Origin: Ruminococcaceae bacterium UBA1767
GTDB lineage: Bacteria > Bacillota > Clostridia > Oscillospirales > Acutalibacteraceae
Length of the DNA: 7,942 nucleotides
Assembly: GCA_002315505.1 (NCBI GenBank)
Contig: DCGX01000075.1
Location: forward strand, 18,558-26,499
Direction of reading: 5' to 3'
A program made the position numbers and the translations under genes. Numbering within the stretch: the first letter of the stretch is position 1; every line of letters begins with the position of its first letter. This document shows, piece by piece, positions 1-6,754 of this stretch. The notes under the pieces are model-generated. The model searched no databases. It saw nothing but the letters and a program-made list of their open reading frames with translations, and was not told where the DNA came from.

Positions 1-497
1 CCTGCAACCAACTGCGGAAAAAATGAAACGAAGAGTGCATACTTTCCGAAATGCTTTTGCACCTGCACATCTCCACGATAAACATCGATTGAATAACCGA
101 GTGCCTGAAAAATGTAGAATGAAATGCCGACGGGCAATACAAGTGAATATTTAATCGGCTCATACGAAATTTTCAGATAATCCAGTGTAGCATACAAACC
201 ATCTGTAAAGAAATTAAAATATTTGAATACAAACAATATTCCTAAATTGATAATAAGGCTAAGTACCAAAAACAGCTTCTTTTGTTTCTGCTTCTGACTT
301 TTATCAATAAGAATAGAAGCAATGTATGTAACTGCTGTTGAGCCGAGCAAAAGCAATGCGTAAGCAGCATTCCAACCCATATAGAATACATAGCTCGCTA
401 CAAGCAAAAATGCCCATCGAAATTTTTGCGGAATCAGAAAATATGCAATTGCTACTATCGGGAAAAACACAATGAATTCCAGCGAGTTAAAAAGCAT
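1..497 (-). CDS. MBOAT family O-acyltransferase (AlgI/DltB-like), N-terminal part, cut by window edge
   Basis: About 165 N-terminal codons of a membrane-bound O-acyltransferase; the frame stays open to base 1. The family (AlgI, DltB, PatA) moves an acyl group, usually acetyl, across or at the membrane onto an extracellular polysaccharide or teichoic acid. Seen here: the family-typical opening MLFNSLEFIVFFPIV, hydrophobic segments at about residues 6-22, 27-63, 74-92 and 116-135, and the strongly diagnostic stretch at 121-142 (LPVGISFYIFQALGY followed by SIDVYRG). A second family stretch at 158-165 (SFFPQLVA) is cut before its expected continuation. The catalytic histidine lies beyond the window. 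The ATG at 495-497 follows an AGGTGA site with 6-base spacing, and that site abuts the TAG stop of the preceding glycosyltransferase, 10 bases away, so the two are in one operon. Likely role: O-acylation of the glycan made by this cluster. The family is certain in practice; the acyl group and target are inferred. Confidence 0.93.
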   Translation of the reverse strand, partial: MLFNSLEFIVFFPIVAIAYFLIPQKFRWAFLLVASYVFYMGWNAAYALLLLGSTAVTYIASILIDKSQKQKQKKLFLVLSLIINLGILFVFKYFNFFTDGLYATLDYLKISYEPIKYSLVLPVGISFYIFQALGYSIDVYRGDVQVQKHFGKYALFVSFFPQLVA

Positions 498-507
498 TTA
501 CCATCAC

Positions 508-1488
508 CTATTTTAAATATACTTTGTGTATGAATCTATATAAATTCGGGAAATATGCAGCAAAAACTGCAAGCATTTTTTTCGTAGTTGATTCTTCGTT
601 AAGTCTCAGATATTTTACGAGAAATTTTCTCAATTTCTTCAGCGAATATTTTTTAACATCCTTTAAATCATTATTTCCTTTATATGACATCGTTGCGGCT
701 TTGACTAATTTGACAACATAGTATCTTGAAGCAAGTAAATTTAATTCCGAATCTATTTTTGTGTCGTCAATCAGAATTTCACCAATAGTAATCGGGTCAC
801 ACAAAAAATTTCTGTTAGCACCGCTATGAGATGCCGAACTGTTTCGGATAATATACTGATACGGACAAAAATCCTCAAAAACCGAAATCTTTGCCTTTTT
901 AAAAAGGCAATAATTCATCAGCAAATCTTCATTTTCCTTAAATGAAAAATTCATTATCGTATCTTCTGTAAAAAGACAATCGAACAAATCACGTCTGAAG
1001 ATTTTATTCCACAATCCGGGCTCGACAAATTTACCTTCAATCAAATCAAGTATACCCTGTCTGTTATTCTGAACAACCTTTTTTCCTGTATTGTAAAAAT
1101 ATTCTGTTTCGTTATCGGTAATCATTCTGTAACCGCAATGAGAAATATCAGCATTGTTTTCCTGCGCATTTTTAACAAGTCGCTCATACATGTCCTCGTC
1201 AATCAAATCGTCACCATCAACAAATCCGATATAATCGCCCTTTGCAAGCTCAATGCCTTTAATCCTTGCACTTGAAACACCGCCGTTTTCCTTATGAAAC
1301 ACAACAAGTCTGCTTTCTTTTGCGGAATAACTGTCTAAAATTTCGGCAGAATTGTCCTTTGAACCATCATTAACCGCAACAACTTCAATGTTGCGGTAAG
1401 TCTGCTGAAAAATATTGTCTAAGGTTTTCTCTATGTAGTTTTCCAGGTTGTAAACAGGTACAACAATACTGACAAGCGGATTGTTCAT
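508..1488 (-). CDS. Family 2 glycosyltransferase (GT-A fold)
   Basis: A 326-residue cytoplasmic glycosyltransferase that would add a sugar from a nucleotide-sugar donor to a lipid-linked glycan intermediate. GT2 hallmarks are in order: the N-terminal strand VSIVVPVYN (6-14), the nucleotide-binding VNDGSKDNS (39-47), ENGGVSSAR (67-75), the metal-binding DxD region FVDGDD (89-94), the acceptor-side LWNKIFRRDLF (159-169), and an ENED motif (185-188) placed like the catalytic base. The basic, mildly hydrophobic C-terminus (about 250-326) could rest on the membrane. Length is normal for capsule-type GT2 enzymes. Its ATG overlaps the stop of the upstream propeller gene by four bases (ATGA on the coding strand), which implies translational coupling; a GGGG site lies 8 bases upstream. 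The sugar and linkage cannot be read from the sequence. Confidence 0.96.
   Translation of the reverse strand: MNNPLVSIVVPVYNLENYIEKTLDNIFQQTYRNIEVVAVNDGSKDNSAEILDSYSAKESRLVVFHKENGGVSSARIKGIELAKGDYIGFVDGDDLIDEDMYERLVKNAQENNADISHCGYRMITDNETEYFYNTGKKVVQNNRQGILDLIEGKFVEPGLWNKIFRRDLFDCLFTEDTIMNFSFKENEDLLMNYCLFKKAKISVFEDFCPYQYIIRNSSASHSGANRNFLCDPITIGEILIDDTKIDSELNLLASRYYVVKLVKAATMSYKGNNDLKDVKKYSLKKLRKFLVKYLRLNEESTTKKMLAVFAAYFPNLYRFIHKVYLK
891..910. repeat. Perfect 20-base palindrome inside the GT2 gene
   Basis: Ten bases, TTGCCTTTTT, are followed at once by their exact reverse complement with no loop. The element falls in the codons for CLFKKAK near residue 194-200 of the glycosyltransferase, where that peptide is typical for the family, so coding constraint may explain it. 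With no loop it would form a poor hairpin, and no U-tract follows it outside the palindrome. Confidence 0.5.
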
Positions 1489-2363
1489 TTTCGCAACCCC
1501 AATTTTTCTGATATTCTTCTAACCTGTACCATCGGGTCAAAGTCAATAACATGAAAATCTATTACTTCGATTTCATCGTTTGCATTATATGTGTGCAAGC
1601 CTGAAATAAACTTTTTATTAATATTTACATTTTTCGGCGAAATTTCAAGCAACTTTTTTTCACAATATGCATTTTCGGAGCATTCTTCAACTTCACTGAA
1701 AACAACTCCAATTCCGTAATCACCATCACAATTCTGTGAAACTCTGATTATTTTTCCGTTATACTCGAAGAAGTTTCCGCCCGGTCTGGCACTTGCGTCA
1801 TCGTCTGAGATACTTTCATTAATAAATAATTCTGCTTTTACGTTTTCATCAAGCTCATAAATATAGAGCTTTTTGTTTTCATCGGGAATTATATCATAAG
1901 TAAACATCAAATGCTTATTGTTATAATCGAGAAATGTTGTGTCAACAAGCTGCTTTCCCTCAATAATCGGCGGACTAATCTTCTCCCATTTATCCGGAAA
2001 ATTCACTGCCTTATATGCATAAACTGTTTTACTTTCGTTTGCTTCAGGTACGATATAAATATTACCATCAAATTCAAAAATGTTCGGATAAGACAGATGA
2101 TACGGCTCAGAAATAATTATCTTCCATTTTGAAAACTTTTTGCCATCAAAAATCGCATATCCTAACTTTCCAATGCCCTCTTTTTTGTCAAAAATCTCTG
2201 CAAAAAGATAAGTAGTTCCGTTGTGCAAAAAAAGGAACGGATCTGCCGCCATATATCTCAATGTATTTGGAATCACCACAAACGGAGTACCTAAATCATT
2301 AAAAATACTTCCCTGTGGTTTTAATCGATAAGCAATCTGCCATTGTCTTAAAAACAATCTCAT
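1485..2363 (-). CDS. Stand-alone GINT1 N-terminal-type beta-propeller protein
   Basis: A 292-residue soluble protein without signal peptide or membrane segment. It resembles the N-terminal domain of glucosamine inositolphosphorylceramide transferase 1, a five-bladed, GH43-like propeller that in bacteria occurs alone inside polysaccharide loci. Recognisable pieces: ADPFLF (40-45), YLFAEIF (52-58), EPYHLSYPNIFEFDG (86-100), YIVPEANES (103-111), VDTTFLDYN (140-148), SARPGGNFFEYNG (191-203), SQNCDGDYGIGV (209-220), GLHTYN (255-260) and the tail VIDFHVIDFDP (267-277). No glycosyltransferase domain is fused to it. I start it at the ATG 2361-2363, which has AGGTG six bases upstream. A GTG three codons earlier is also open but lies inside that AGGTG. 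The chosen start is one base after the TAA of the EpsG gene, and its stop overlaps the next glycosyltransferase start. The biochemical role is unknown: glycan binding, a partner of the neighbouring transferase, or an enzyme are all possible. Confidence 0.85.
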   Translation of the reverse strand: MRLFLRQWQIAYRLKPQGSIFNDLGTPFVVIPNTLRYMAADPFLFLHNGTTYLFAEIFDKKEGIGKLGYAIFDGKKFSKWKIIISEPYHLSYPNIFEFDGNIYIVPEANESKTVYAYKAVNFPDKWEKISPPIIEGKQLVDTTFLDYNNKHLMFTYDIIPDENKKLYIYELDENVKAELFINESISDDDASARPGGNFFEYNGKIIRVSQNCDGDYGIGVVFSEVEECSENAYCEKKLLEISPKNVNINKKFISGLHTYNANDEIEVIDFHVIDFDPMVQVRRISEKLGLRK

Positions 2364-2364
2364 A

Positions 2365-3540
2365 TTATACACCTAATCCGAGGAAAGAACTCTTATAAAG
2401 TCCGCTCCATGTAATGTTAGTCTGATAGAAAAAGAAAATAACATATAATACCAATATAAATGGTCTGTATTGTTTTTTGTCTTCTGTAAATCCGTACATA
2501 TAAATCCACGGAATAAGAATCAAATTATAAATTTCAGTATAAATGGGTAGTCTTCCAACGTAAACACCGCTTGTGAATGCACTGGCTACATACAGCGATG
2601 CCGTAATAACAGAAGCATTTGCGCTGATTTTTATTATTTCGGGCGTTTCATCTGCGCTTATTTTTTTCCTTAGTCCAAATGCAAGAATCGCAGGAATTAT
2701 TGAGAAAAGGACTCTTAACAAGCTTGTGCCTGTATCAGCATCAACATTCTGCATATCCTTAACATATGTAGTATTTTCAACAGATGAATCCAAAACGGAA
2801 TCCAATCCGCCGGTTAATATTAACGCAACCAGCAACAGTACAACAGCCCATACTTTTTTATTGAAAGGTTTACCCTGAATACAGAAGAAAATCGGAATTG
2901 TAATAAGTGCCGATTGATGAATTCCGCACAAATACCATGGTGCTGTATCAAGACCTAATCTTGATGTTATCGGAGTTAATCCCATCAGAAATACAGCAAG
3001 CGGTATGTAAAAATACCATTTATTTTTAATTATCCAATCAGAACAAGCAAACAAAATTACAACAGGAATAAACTGTCGAACGCCGTTACACATCCATTGT
3101 GCAGACAGCGATGAGGCAATAAATATAAAAACACTCATACCGAAATCCGGTGAATATTTTCTTAAAGCTTTTATGAGGAAAAAGCTATGCAAAAAGGCAA
3201 TAAATATAAAAAAGTGCTGCGGGAAATCTGATATATATTTTTTAAAATAGAACTCAAGTCCGTAGAATAGCTGGGAGTGGTCACGCTTATAAACGTGTGA
3301 CAGAAAATTATTATGACTGGCTGTTGACAATCTTGAAAACTCGCCCAAATACGAACCACTGTCACCGAATTCTGTTCTTAGTGCAATAATAATAAACGGA
3401 ACTGACATAATCAGTAAGCAATATTGGACCTCTATCTTCTGGTAATCTGTCTTAAGGGAATTGTAGTTTTTTATTGTTAACTTATTTTGATTAGAGTACC
3501 AAATAACAAGCACCCATATTAACATTATCCAGAATGCCAT
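2365..3540 (-). CDS. EpsG family membrane protein, probable polysaccharide polymerase (Wzy-like)
   Basis: A 391-residue multi-pass membrane protein of the EpsG type. The family is associated with polymerisation of repeat units in Gram-positive exopolysaccharide loci. Hydrophobic segments lie at roughly 2-16, 40-55, 110-125, 135-148, 153-170, 175-190, 208-222, 230-245, 272-290, 305-325, 335-350 and 360-374. Family motifs: ALRTEFGDSGSYL (53-65) just after the second membrane segment, FYGLEFYFKK (92-101), WMCNGVRQFI (149-158), the half-conserved GIHQSALI (206-213), and GRLPIYTEIYNL (329-340). Length fits the family. The ATG at 3538-3540 follows an AGGGG site with 7-base spacing and sits 22 bases after the GT4 stop, the largest gap in the window. 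It would act at the outer face of the membrane after the lipid-linked repeat is flipped. Polymerase activity is inferred from the family; no flippase gene is in the window. Confidence 0.92.
   Translation of the reverse strand: MAFWIMLIWVLVIWYSNQNKLTIKNYNSLKTDYQKIEVQYCLLIMSVPFIIIALRTEFGDSGSYLGEFSRLSTASHNNFLSHVYKRDHSQLFYGLEFYFKKYISDFPQHFFIFIAFLHSFFLIKALRKYSPDFGMSVFIFIASSLSAQWMCNGVRQFIPVVILFACSDWIIKNKWYFYIPLAVFLMGLTPITSRLGLDTAPWYLCGIHQSALITIPIFFCIQGKPFNKKVWAVVLLLVALILTGGLDSVLDSSVENTTYVKDMQNVDADTGTSLLRVLFSIIPAILAFGLRKKISADETPEIIKISANASVITASLYVASAFTSGVYVGRLPIYTEIYNLILIPWIYMYGFTEDKKQYRPFILVLYVIFFFYQTNITWSGLYKSSFLGLGV
2370..2374 (-). promoter_or_regulatory. Ribosome binding site that decides the propeller gene start
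   Basis: The coding strand reads AGGTG, then TATAAT, then ATG, a 6-base spacing ideal for the ATG at 2361-2363. The alternative GTG start forms the last three bases of this site and would have no comparable site of its own. The element lies inside the last codons of the EpsG gene, so translation of the two is probably coupled. Confidence 0.7.
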
Positions 3541-3562
3541 ATTTGTTCCCCTTTCAAAATAA

Positions 3563-4660
3563 TTAATTCACAGTTGTTTCAAATAATTCTTCTGCCTGGT
3601 TCACCGTATTTTCGGTATTGAAGAATTCTGCTCTTTTTTCTGCCTGTTTTCTGTAATGAGCCTTCAATTCATCACTTTCGAGCATTTTTTTCATCCCGAG
3701 AAACAAGCTTTCCTCATCATTATCTGTAACAATTCCGAATTCGTTGTTCTCACCTAAAATTTCTTTTGCACCCGATACATCAGTTGACACTACAGGAAGC
3801 CCTAAAATAATAGCCTCAGAAACAACCGTGGATAGTCCTTCTGTCCTTGAAGAACATACAAAAATATCGGAATTTTTCATAAAGCTATACGGATTTTTCT
3901 GATATCCGAGAAGTCTGATTTTTTCACCGAGATTATTCTCTTTAATCTGATTTTCAAGATTCGTTCGCTCGATTCCTTCGCCCAAAATATTAAGATTAAA
4001 ATCAAAGCCGTCGTCGAATAATTTTTCACATACATTAATCAGTCTGTCATAGCCTTTTGTTTTTTCAAGACAACCGACCGTAATTATATTGATTTTTTCT
4101 TTTGATAATTCTGATTCTTCATTTGAAAGCTTCAAAATTTTGTTAACATCATTTACATTAAAAATCAATCCGGGGTTTTGGCTGAAGCCGATATTTTTTT
4201 TTGCACAATCGCAAACATATTTTGAAACACCGACAATCTCATCGAATTTGTTGTATATTTTTTTAAGTCCAAGTAAATTCAGCTTATCATCGGCAAAAAA
4301 CTCACCGTGAATCCATGCGATTTTCGGGACAGACGCACCAGCACTTACAAACGTCGGAAGTCCCGTCATATATGCTACAACCAAATCAATATTGTTTTCT
4401 TCAACAATTTTCTTAAGAAAAATCGAATATAATATTTTTTTCGGAATAAATTTGCAGACAAATTTCATTCCTTTAAATTTCTTTTTATTTAAGTTGATGT
4501 GATTAACGTGAGGCTTCAGCGATGACGCATTCACGCCCTCGTCAAACAATGTAACAACAGTAATATTAAAATTTGTAACATCCATATTATTGACAAGATT
4601 GACCAGAACTCTTTCAGCTCCGCCTCCGCCTAAATTTTCAATTACAAAACAAATATTCAT
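3563..4660 (-). CDS. Family 4 glycosyltransferase (GT-B fold)
   Basis: A 365-residue retaining-type glycosyltransferase of the GT4 class, likely adding one sugar to the repeat unit on the cytoplasmic face. From the ATG at 4658-4660: the acceptor-domain start MNICFVIENLGGGGAER (1-17), with the glycine loop typical of capsule GT4 enzymes; IAWIHGEF (114-121); the C-terminal domain entry TVGCLEKTKGYDRLI (194-208); NILGEG (224-229); and the donor-binding E-x7-E region (E274 and E282 in SRTEGLSTVVSEA, 271-283), followed by GLPVVST (287-293). Complete and of usual length. The open frame extends upstream to a TTG at 4703-4705, but that adds 15 residues lacking family character and overlapping the preceding gene. 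The chosen ATG lies two bases after the upstream TAA. Its only good ribosome site (AAGGAG) is 17 bases away, so initiation may depend on translational coupling. Sugar specificity unknown. Confidence 0.95.
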   Translation of the reverse strand: MNICFVIENLGGGGAERVLVNLVNNMDVTNFNITVVTLFDEGVNASSLKPHVNHINLNKKKFKGMKFVCKFIPKKILYSIFLKKIVEENNIDLVVAYMTGLPTFVSAGASVPKIAWIHGEFFADDKLNLLGLKKIYNKFDEIVGVSKYVCDCAKKNIGFSQNPGLIFNVNDVNKILKLSNEESELSKEKINIITVGCLEKTKGYDRLINVCEKLFDDGFDFNLNILGEGIERTNLENQIKENNLGEKIRLLGYQKNPYSFMKNSDIFVCSSRTEGLSTVVSEAIILGLPVVSTDVSGAKEILGENNEFGIVTDNDEESLFLGMKKMLESDELKAHYRKQAEKRAEFFNTENTVNQAEELFETTVN

Positions 4661-4662
4661 AG

Positions 4663-5613
4663 TTATTTTTTCAGAATCTCCTTTATTTTGGGATTCAATC
4701 CACAATTTCCAAGCTGAATCAAATCAGGTGCTTGATCTGTGTTCCCCTCAATGATAACGGGTCCGTTTTCCGTAATAGCTACATCCCAGCCTATCCAGTT
4801 AACACCATCTATTATTTTTGCACATTTTTTCGTAGTTTCTATTACTTCATTCCAGAAAGGAATCTGAAATCCGATAACAGCGGCATTTGTATATGGATGC
4901 TTATACAAAACATCTCCGTTATTGTTAAAACCTGCGGATTTTGTTATACCGCTTTCAATATCAATTGCACAACAAATTCCGCCTCCGTGCAAATTATCTG
5001 TACAGCCTTTTCCATTGCCTATTCTCAATGATGCAGCAAGAATATGTACTGTTCCGTTATGCTTGATTGTTGATACTCGTATTGTATTTACCGAAGCAGA
5101 ATTCAGTTCAGCCATTTTATGGTGCTGAACTACAGGCTCCTCGAGAAGAACAAAATCAGAAGTATATTCTTTATACAATTCATTCAAATCTGTTGCTTCG
5201 GTTATAGTAACCTTTTCAATTCCCTGACCCTCGCAAGCCCATATTTTTTTTGCAAAAAAAGTCGGGTGTTTTTCAACAAACTTCGCAAAATCTTCAAAAG
5301 GATTTTCTTTCGCAAAAAAGAAATCTCTTTTAAGAAATTCGCTGAACATTTTATCAAATTCAACTTTATTTAAAAGCAACTCTGTGTTCTTATAGTTAAA
5401 CATTTTTTCATATTTATGTCTGTCACGTGCTGAAATATAAGTGTTTCTCTCGTGAAGTGATTTTTTCTCAAGCTCGTAGCCTAAAAAATCACCGAATTTC
5501 ATTCCTTTGAAAACATATTGAATTAATCCCCAAAAATAAATGTATGCGATATTGCTTTCGGATTTTGATTTGATTTTATCATTAAAAACCGATATTCTCT
5601 GAAAAATATTCAT
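4663..5613 (-). CDS. Sugar-transfer-associated ATP-grasp protein (ATPgrasp_ST-like), shorter copy
   Basis: A 316-residue ATP-grasp enzyme of the type found inside polysaccharide loci (sugar-transfer associated). ATP-grasp enzymes activate a carboxylate as an acyl phosphate and join it to a nucleophile, commonly an amine. Visible pieces: FFAKKIWACEGQG (119-131), with lysines and a glycine loop suited to ATP phosphates; LLEEPVVQH (156-164), the hinge strand contacting adenine; SASVNTIRVST (172-182); LHGGGICCAID (208-218); and the metal-binding end GWDVAITENGPVIIEGN (275-291), with D277, E289 and N291 in the expected positions. No signal peptide or transmembrane helix, so cytoplasmic. The ATG at 5611-5613 has a weak GGTGA-like site 4 bases upstream and sits 13 bases after the preceding stop. 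It is clearly related to, but strongly diverged from, the ATP-grasp gene just upstream, so the pair are old paralogues rather than a recent duplication. Substrates unknown. Confidence 0.88.
   Translation of the reverse strand: MNIFQRISVFNDKIKSKSESNIAYIYFWGLIQYVFKGMKFGDFLGYELEKKSLHERNTYISARDRHKYEKMFNYKNTELLLNKVEFDKMFSEFLKRDFFFAKENPFEDFAKFVEKHPTFFAKKIWACEGQGIEKVTITEATDLNELYKEYTSDFVLLEEPVVQHHKMAELNSASVNTIRVSTIKHNGTVHILAASLRIGNGKGCTDNLHGGGICCAIDIESGITKSAGFNNNGDVLYKHPYTNAAVIGFQIPFWNEVIETTKKCAKIIDGVNWIGWDVAITENGPVIIEGNTDQAPDLIQLGNCGLNPKIKEILKK
4678..4683 (-). promoter_or_regulatory. AAGGAG ribosome-binding-like site with unusual spacing upstream of the GT4 gene
   Basis: AAGGAG forms the Lys-Glu codons near the end of the upstream ATP-grasp gene and lies 17 bases before the GT4 ATG, well beyond the usual 5-9. 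No in-frame ATG, GTG or TTG lies at normal distance from it. It may still help ribosomes re-initiate after the TAA, which is only two bases before the ATG, or it may be coincidental, since Lys-Glu codons often spell it. Confidence 0.4.
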
Positions 5614-5626
5614 TAATTCACCGTCT

Positions 5627-6742
5627 TCATCTTATCAAATTCAACATATATTTCGTATCGTCGCCAAAGAGGGGTTTTCCGTTAATTATCTGTGGAAACC
5701 ATGCGGACTGCTCGTAAAAGTTTGCTTCAATCAAAATAACATTTTCGTTATTATCGACAGACAAATCCCACGAAATAATTCCAATCTGCGGAGTTTTCTT
5801 ATGCATTTCCTTTGCAAGCTCAATCATCTTCGGAATCTGAGGAATAACTATCTCGCTGAATTTTGTTTTAGTGTTCGGATGCTCTGAAAATCTTGTGTCA
5901 AAGCCTTCGCCATATCGTGTGTTTGTGGCAAAATCACCAAGTTGACCATTGTCATCAACACCGATACACAAACCACCCGATGTGATGTTGTCAACCTCCA
6001 TAGTACCTACACCCATTCGCATTGCAACGGGACAATGTCCGATATGGTCATCCGTAAGATAGGTTATTATTCTGAATGTACTCAGCGCATTAGGATAAAT
6101 TAATCTGAGCGTATCACTCGGAATTATTTTCTCCTGCACAACAAAATTTTCTTTGTAATTTGCAATTATTTCTTTTGCTGACAAACCACTTTTTTTATCG
6201 ATTCCGTTTTCAAAATCAGCAATTGTAATCGACTTTCCGCCCGAAGAATCAATTGTCGCTTTAAACAAAACCACTCCGATATTGTTGAGAATTTCAACAG
6301 ACTTTTCTTTTGAAATCGGATTGAGATTTGTATCAAAAAAGTTGCCGAAACAATTTGAAATAATCATCTTCGGAATTTTTATTCCCTCAACATCCGAATA
6401 TAACGAATATAAAATACTCTTATTTGCGAAAATCTTACAATATTCCTTCGGGTTGAGTAAGGGTTCCAGCTTTGTCGAAAACAAATACTCGGGGAAGTAA
6501 TCCACATTCCACACTCCGCTGATTTTCTGATACATTTTATGCCAGTCAGAAGGAATTTCCTCTCCGTAATTTTTAATCCAGTATTCTTTAAACTCTTTTT
6601 TCTGCTCTTCTGTCCAGTTGACATCAGATACAAAACTTTTCTTTCGTTTGATTGCCTGTTTTTCACCGAATTCAGTTCTGAAAAGATACAGAGCATTCAG
6701 AAAACTATTCACTTTTTTCTCAATTTTTTCATAAACACTCAT
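5627..6742 (-). CDS. Sugar-transfer-associated ATP-grasp protein (ATPgrasp_ST-like), longer copy
   Basis: A 371-residue ATP-grasp enzyme, second of the two sugar-transfer-associated types here. Core motifs: VVLFKATIDSSGGKSI (157-172), with K161 and the glycine loop for ATP; VVQEKIIPSD (201-210), the hinge; NALSTFRIITYL (218-229); DNITSGGLCIGVD (251-263); and ISWDLSVD (323-330) with VILIEANF (335-342), giving likely metal ligands D326, E339 and N341. Its N-terminal region before the ATP-grasp core is about 40 residues longer than in the neighbouring copy, charged and rich in Lys, Glu and Trp (about 1-80), and may bind the acceptor. No signal peptide or membrane helix. The ATG at 6740-6742 follows GGAAG with 7-base spacing and is 12 bases after the preceding stop. 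It should ligate a carboxylate substrate, perhaps to an amino sugar or amino acid of the glycan precursor; the substrate is not readable from sequence. Confidence 0.88.
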   Translation of the reverse strand: MSVYEKIEKKVNSFLNALYLFRTEFGEKQAIKRKKSFVSDVNWTEEQKKEFKEYWIKNYGEEIPSDWHKMYQKISGVWNVDYFPEYLFSTKLEPLLNPKEYCKIFANKSILYSLYSDVEGIKIPKMIISNCFGNFFDTNLNPISKEKSVEILNNIGVVLFKATIDSSGGKSITIADFENGIDKKSGLSAKEIIANYKENFVVQEKIIPSDTLRLIYPNALSTFRIITYLTDDHIGHCPVAMRMGVGTMEVDNITSGGLCIGVDDNGQLGDFATNTRYGEGFDTRFSEHPNTKTKFSEIVIPQIPKMIELAKEMHKKTPQIGIISWDLSVDNNENVILIEANFYEQSAWFPQIINGKPLFGDDTKYMLNLIR

Positions 6743-6754
6743 TGTATTTCTTCC

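Noticed and set aside
2364..2369. TATAAT on the minus strand just before the propeller gene ATG, resembling a -10 box
   Set aside because: No acceptable -35 hexamer lies 16-18 bases upstream, there is no extended -10 TGn, and a transcript starting after it would lack the start codon. It is the spacer between ribosome site and ATG.
2361..2372. GTG start for the propeller gene three codons upstream
   Set aside because: The GTG is part of the AGGTG ribosome site for the ATG at 2361-2363 and has no well-placed site of its own.
2573..2878. A 101-codon plus-strand frame antisense to the EpsG gene
   Set aside because: The opposite strand encodes a clear membrane protein with family motifs; the frame looks like its complement and has no domain of its own.
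3541..3562. The largest intergenic gap, considered for an internal promoter or terminator
   Set aside because: At 22 bases it is filled by the EpsG ribosome site and A/T-rich spacer; there is no inverted repeat and no room for a complete promoter.
6379..6696. A 105-codon minus-strand frame inside the longer ATP-grasp gene
   Set aside because: It is an out-of-frame shadow of the 5627-6742 gene, has no family features and no independent ribosome site that I can support.
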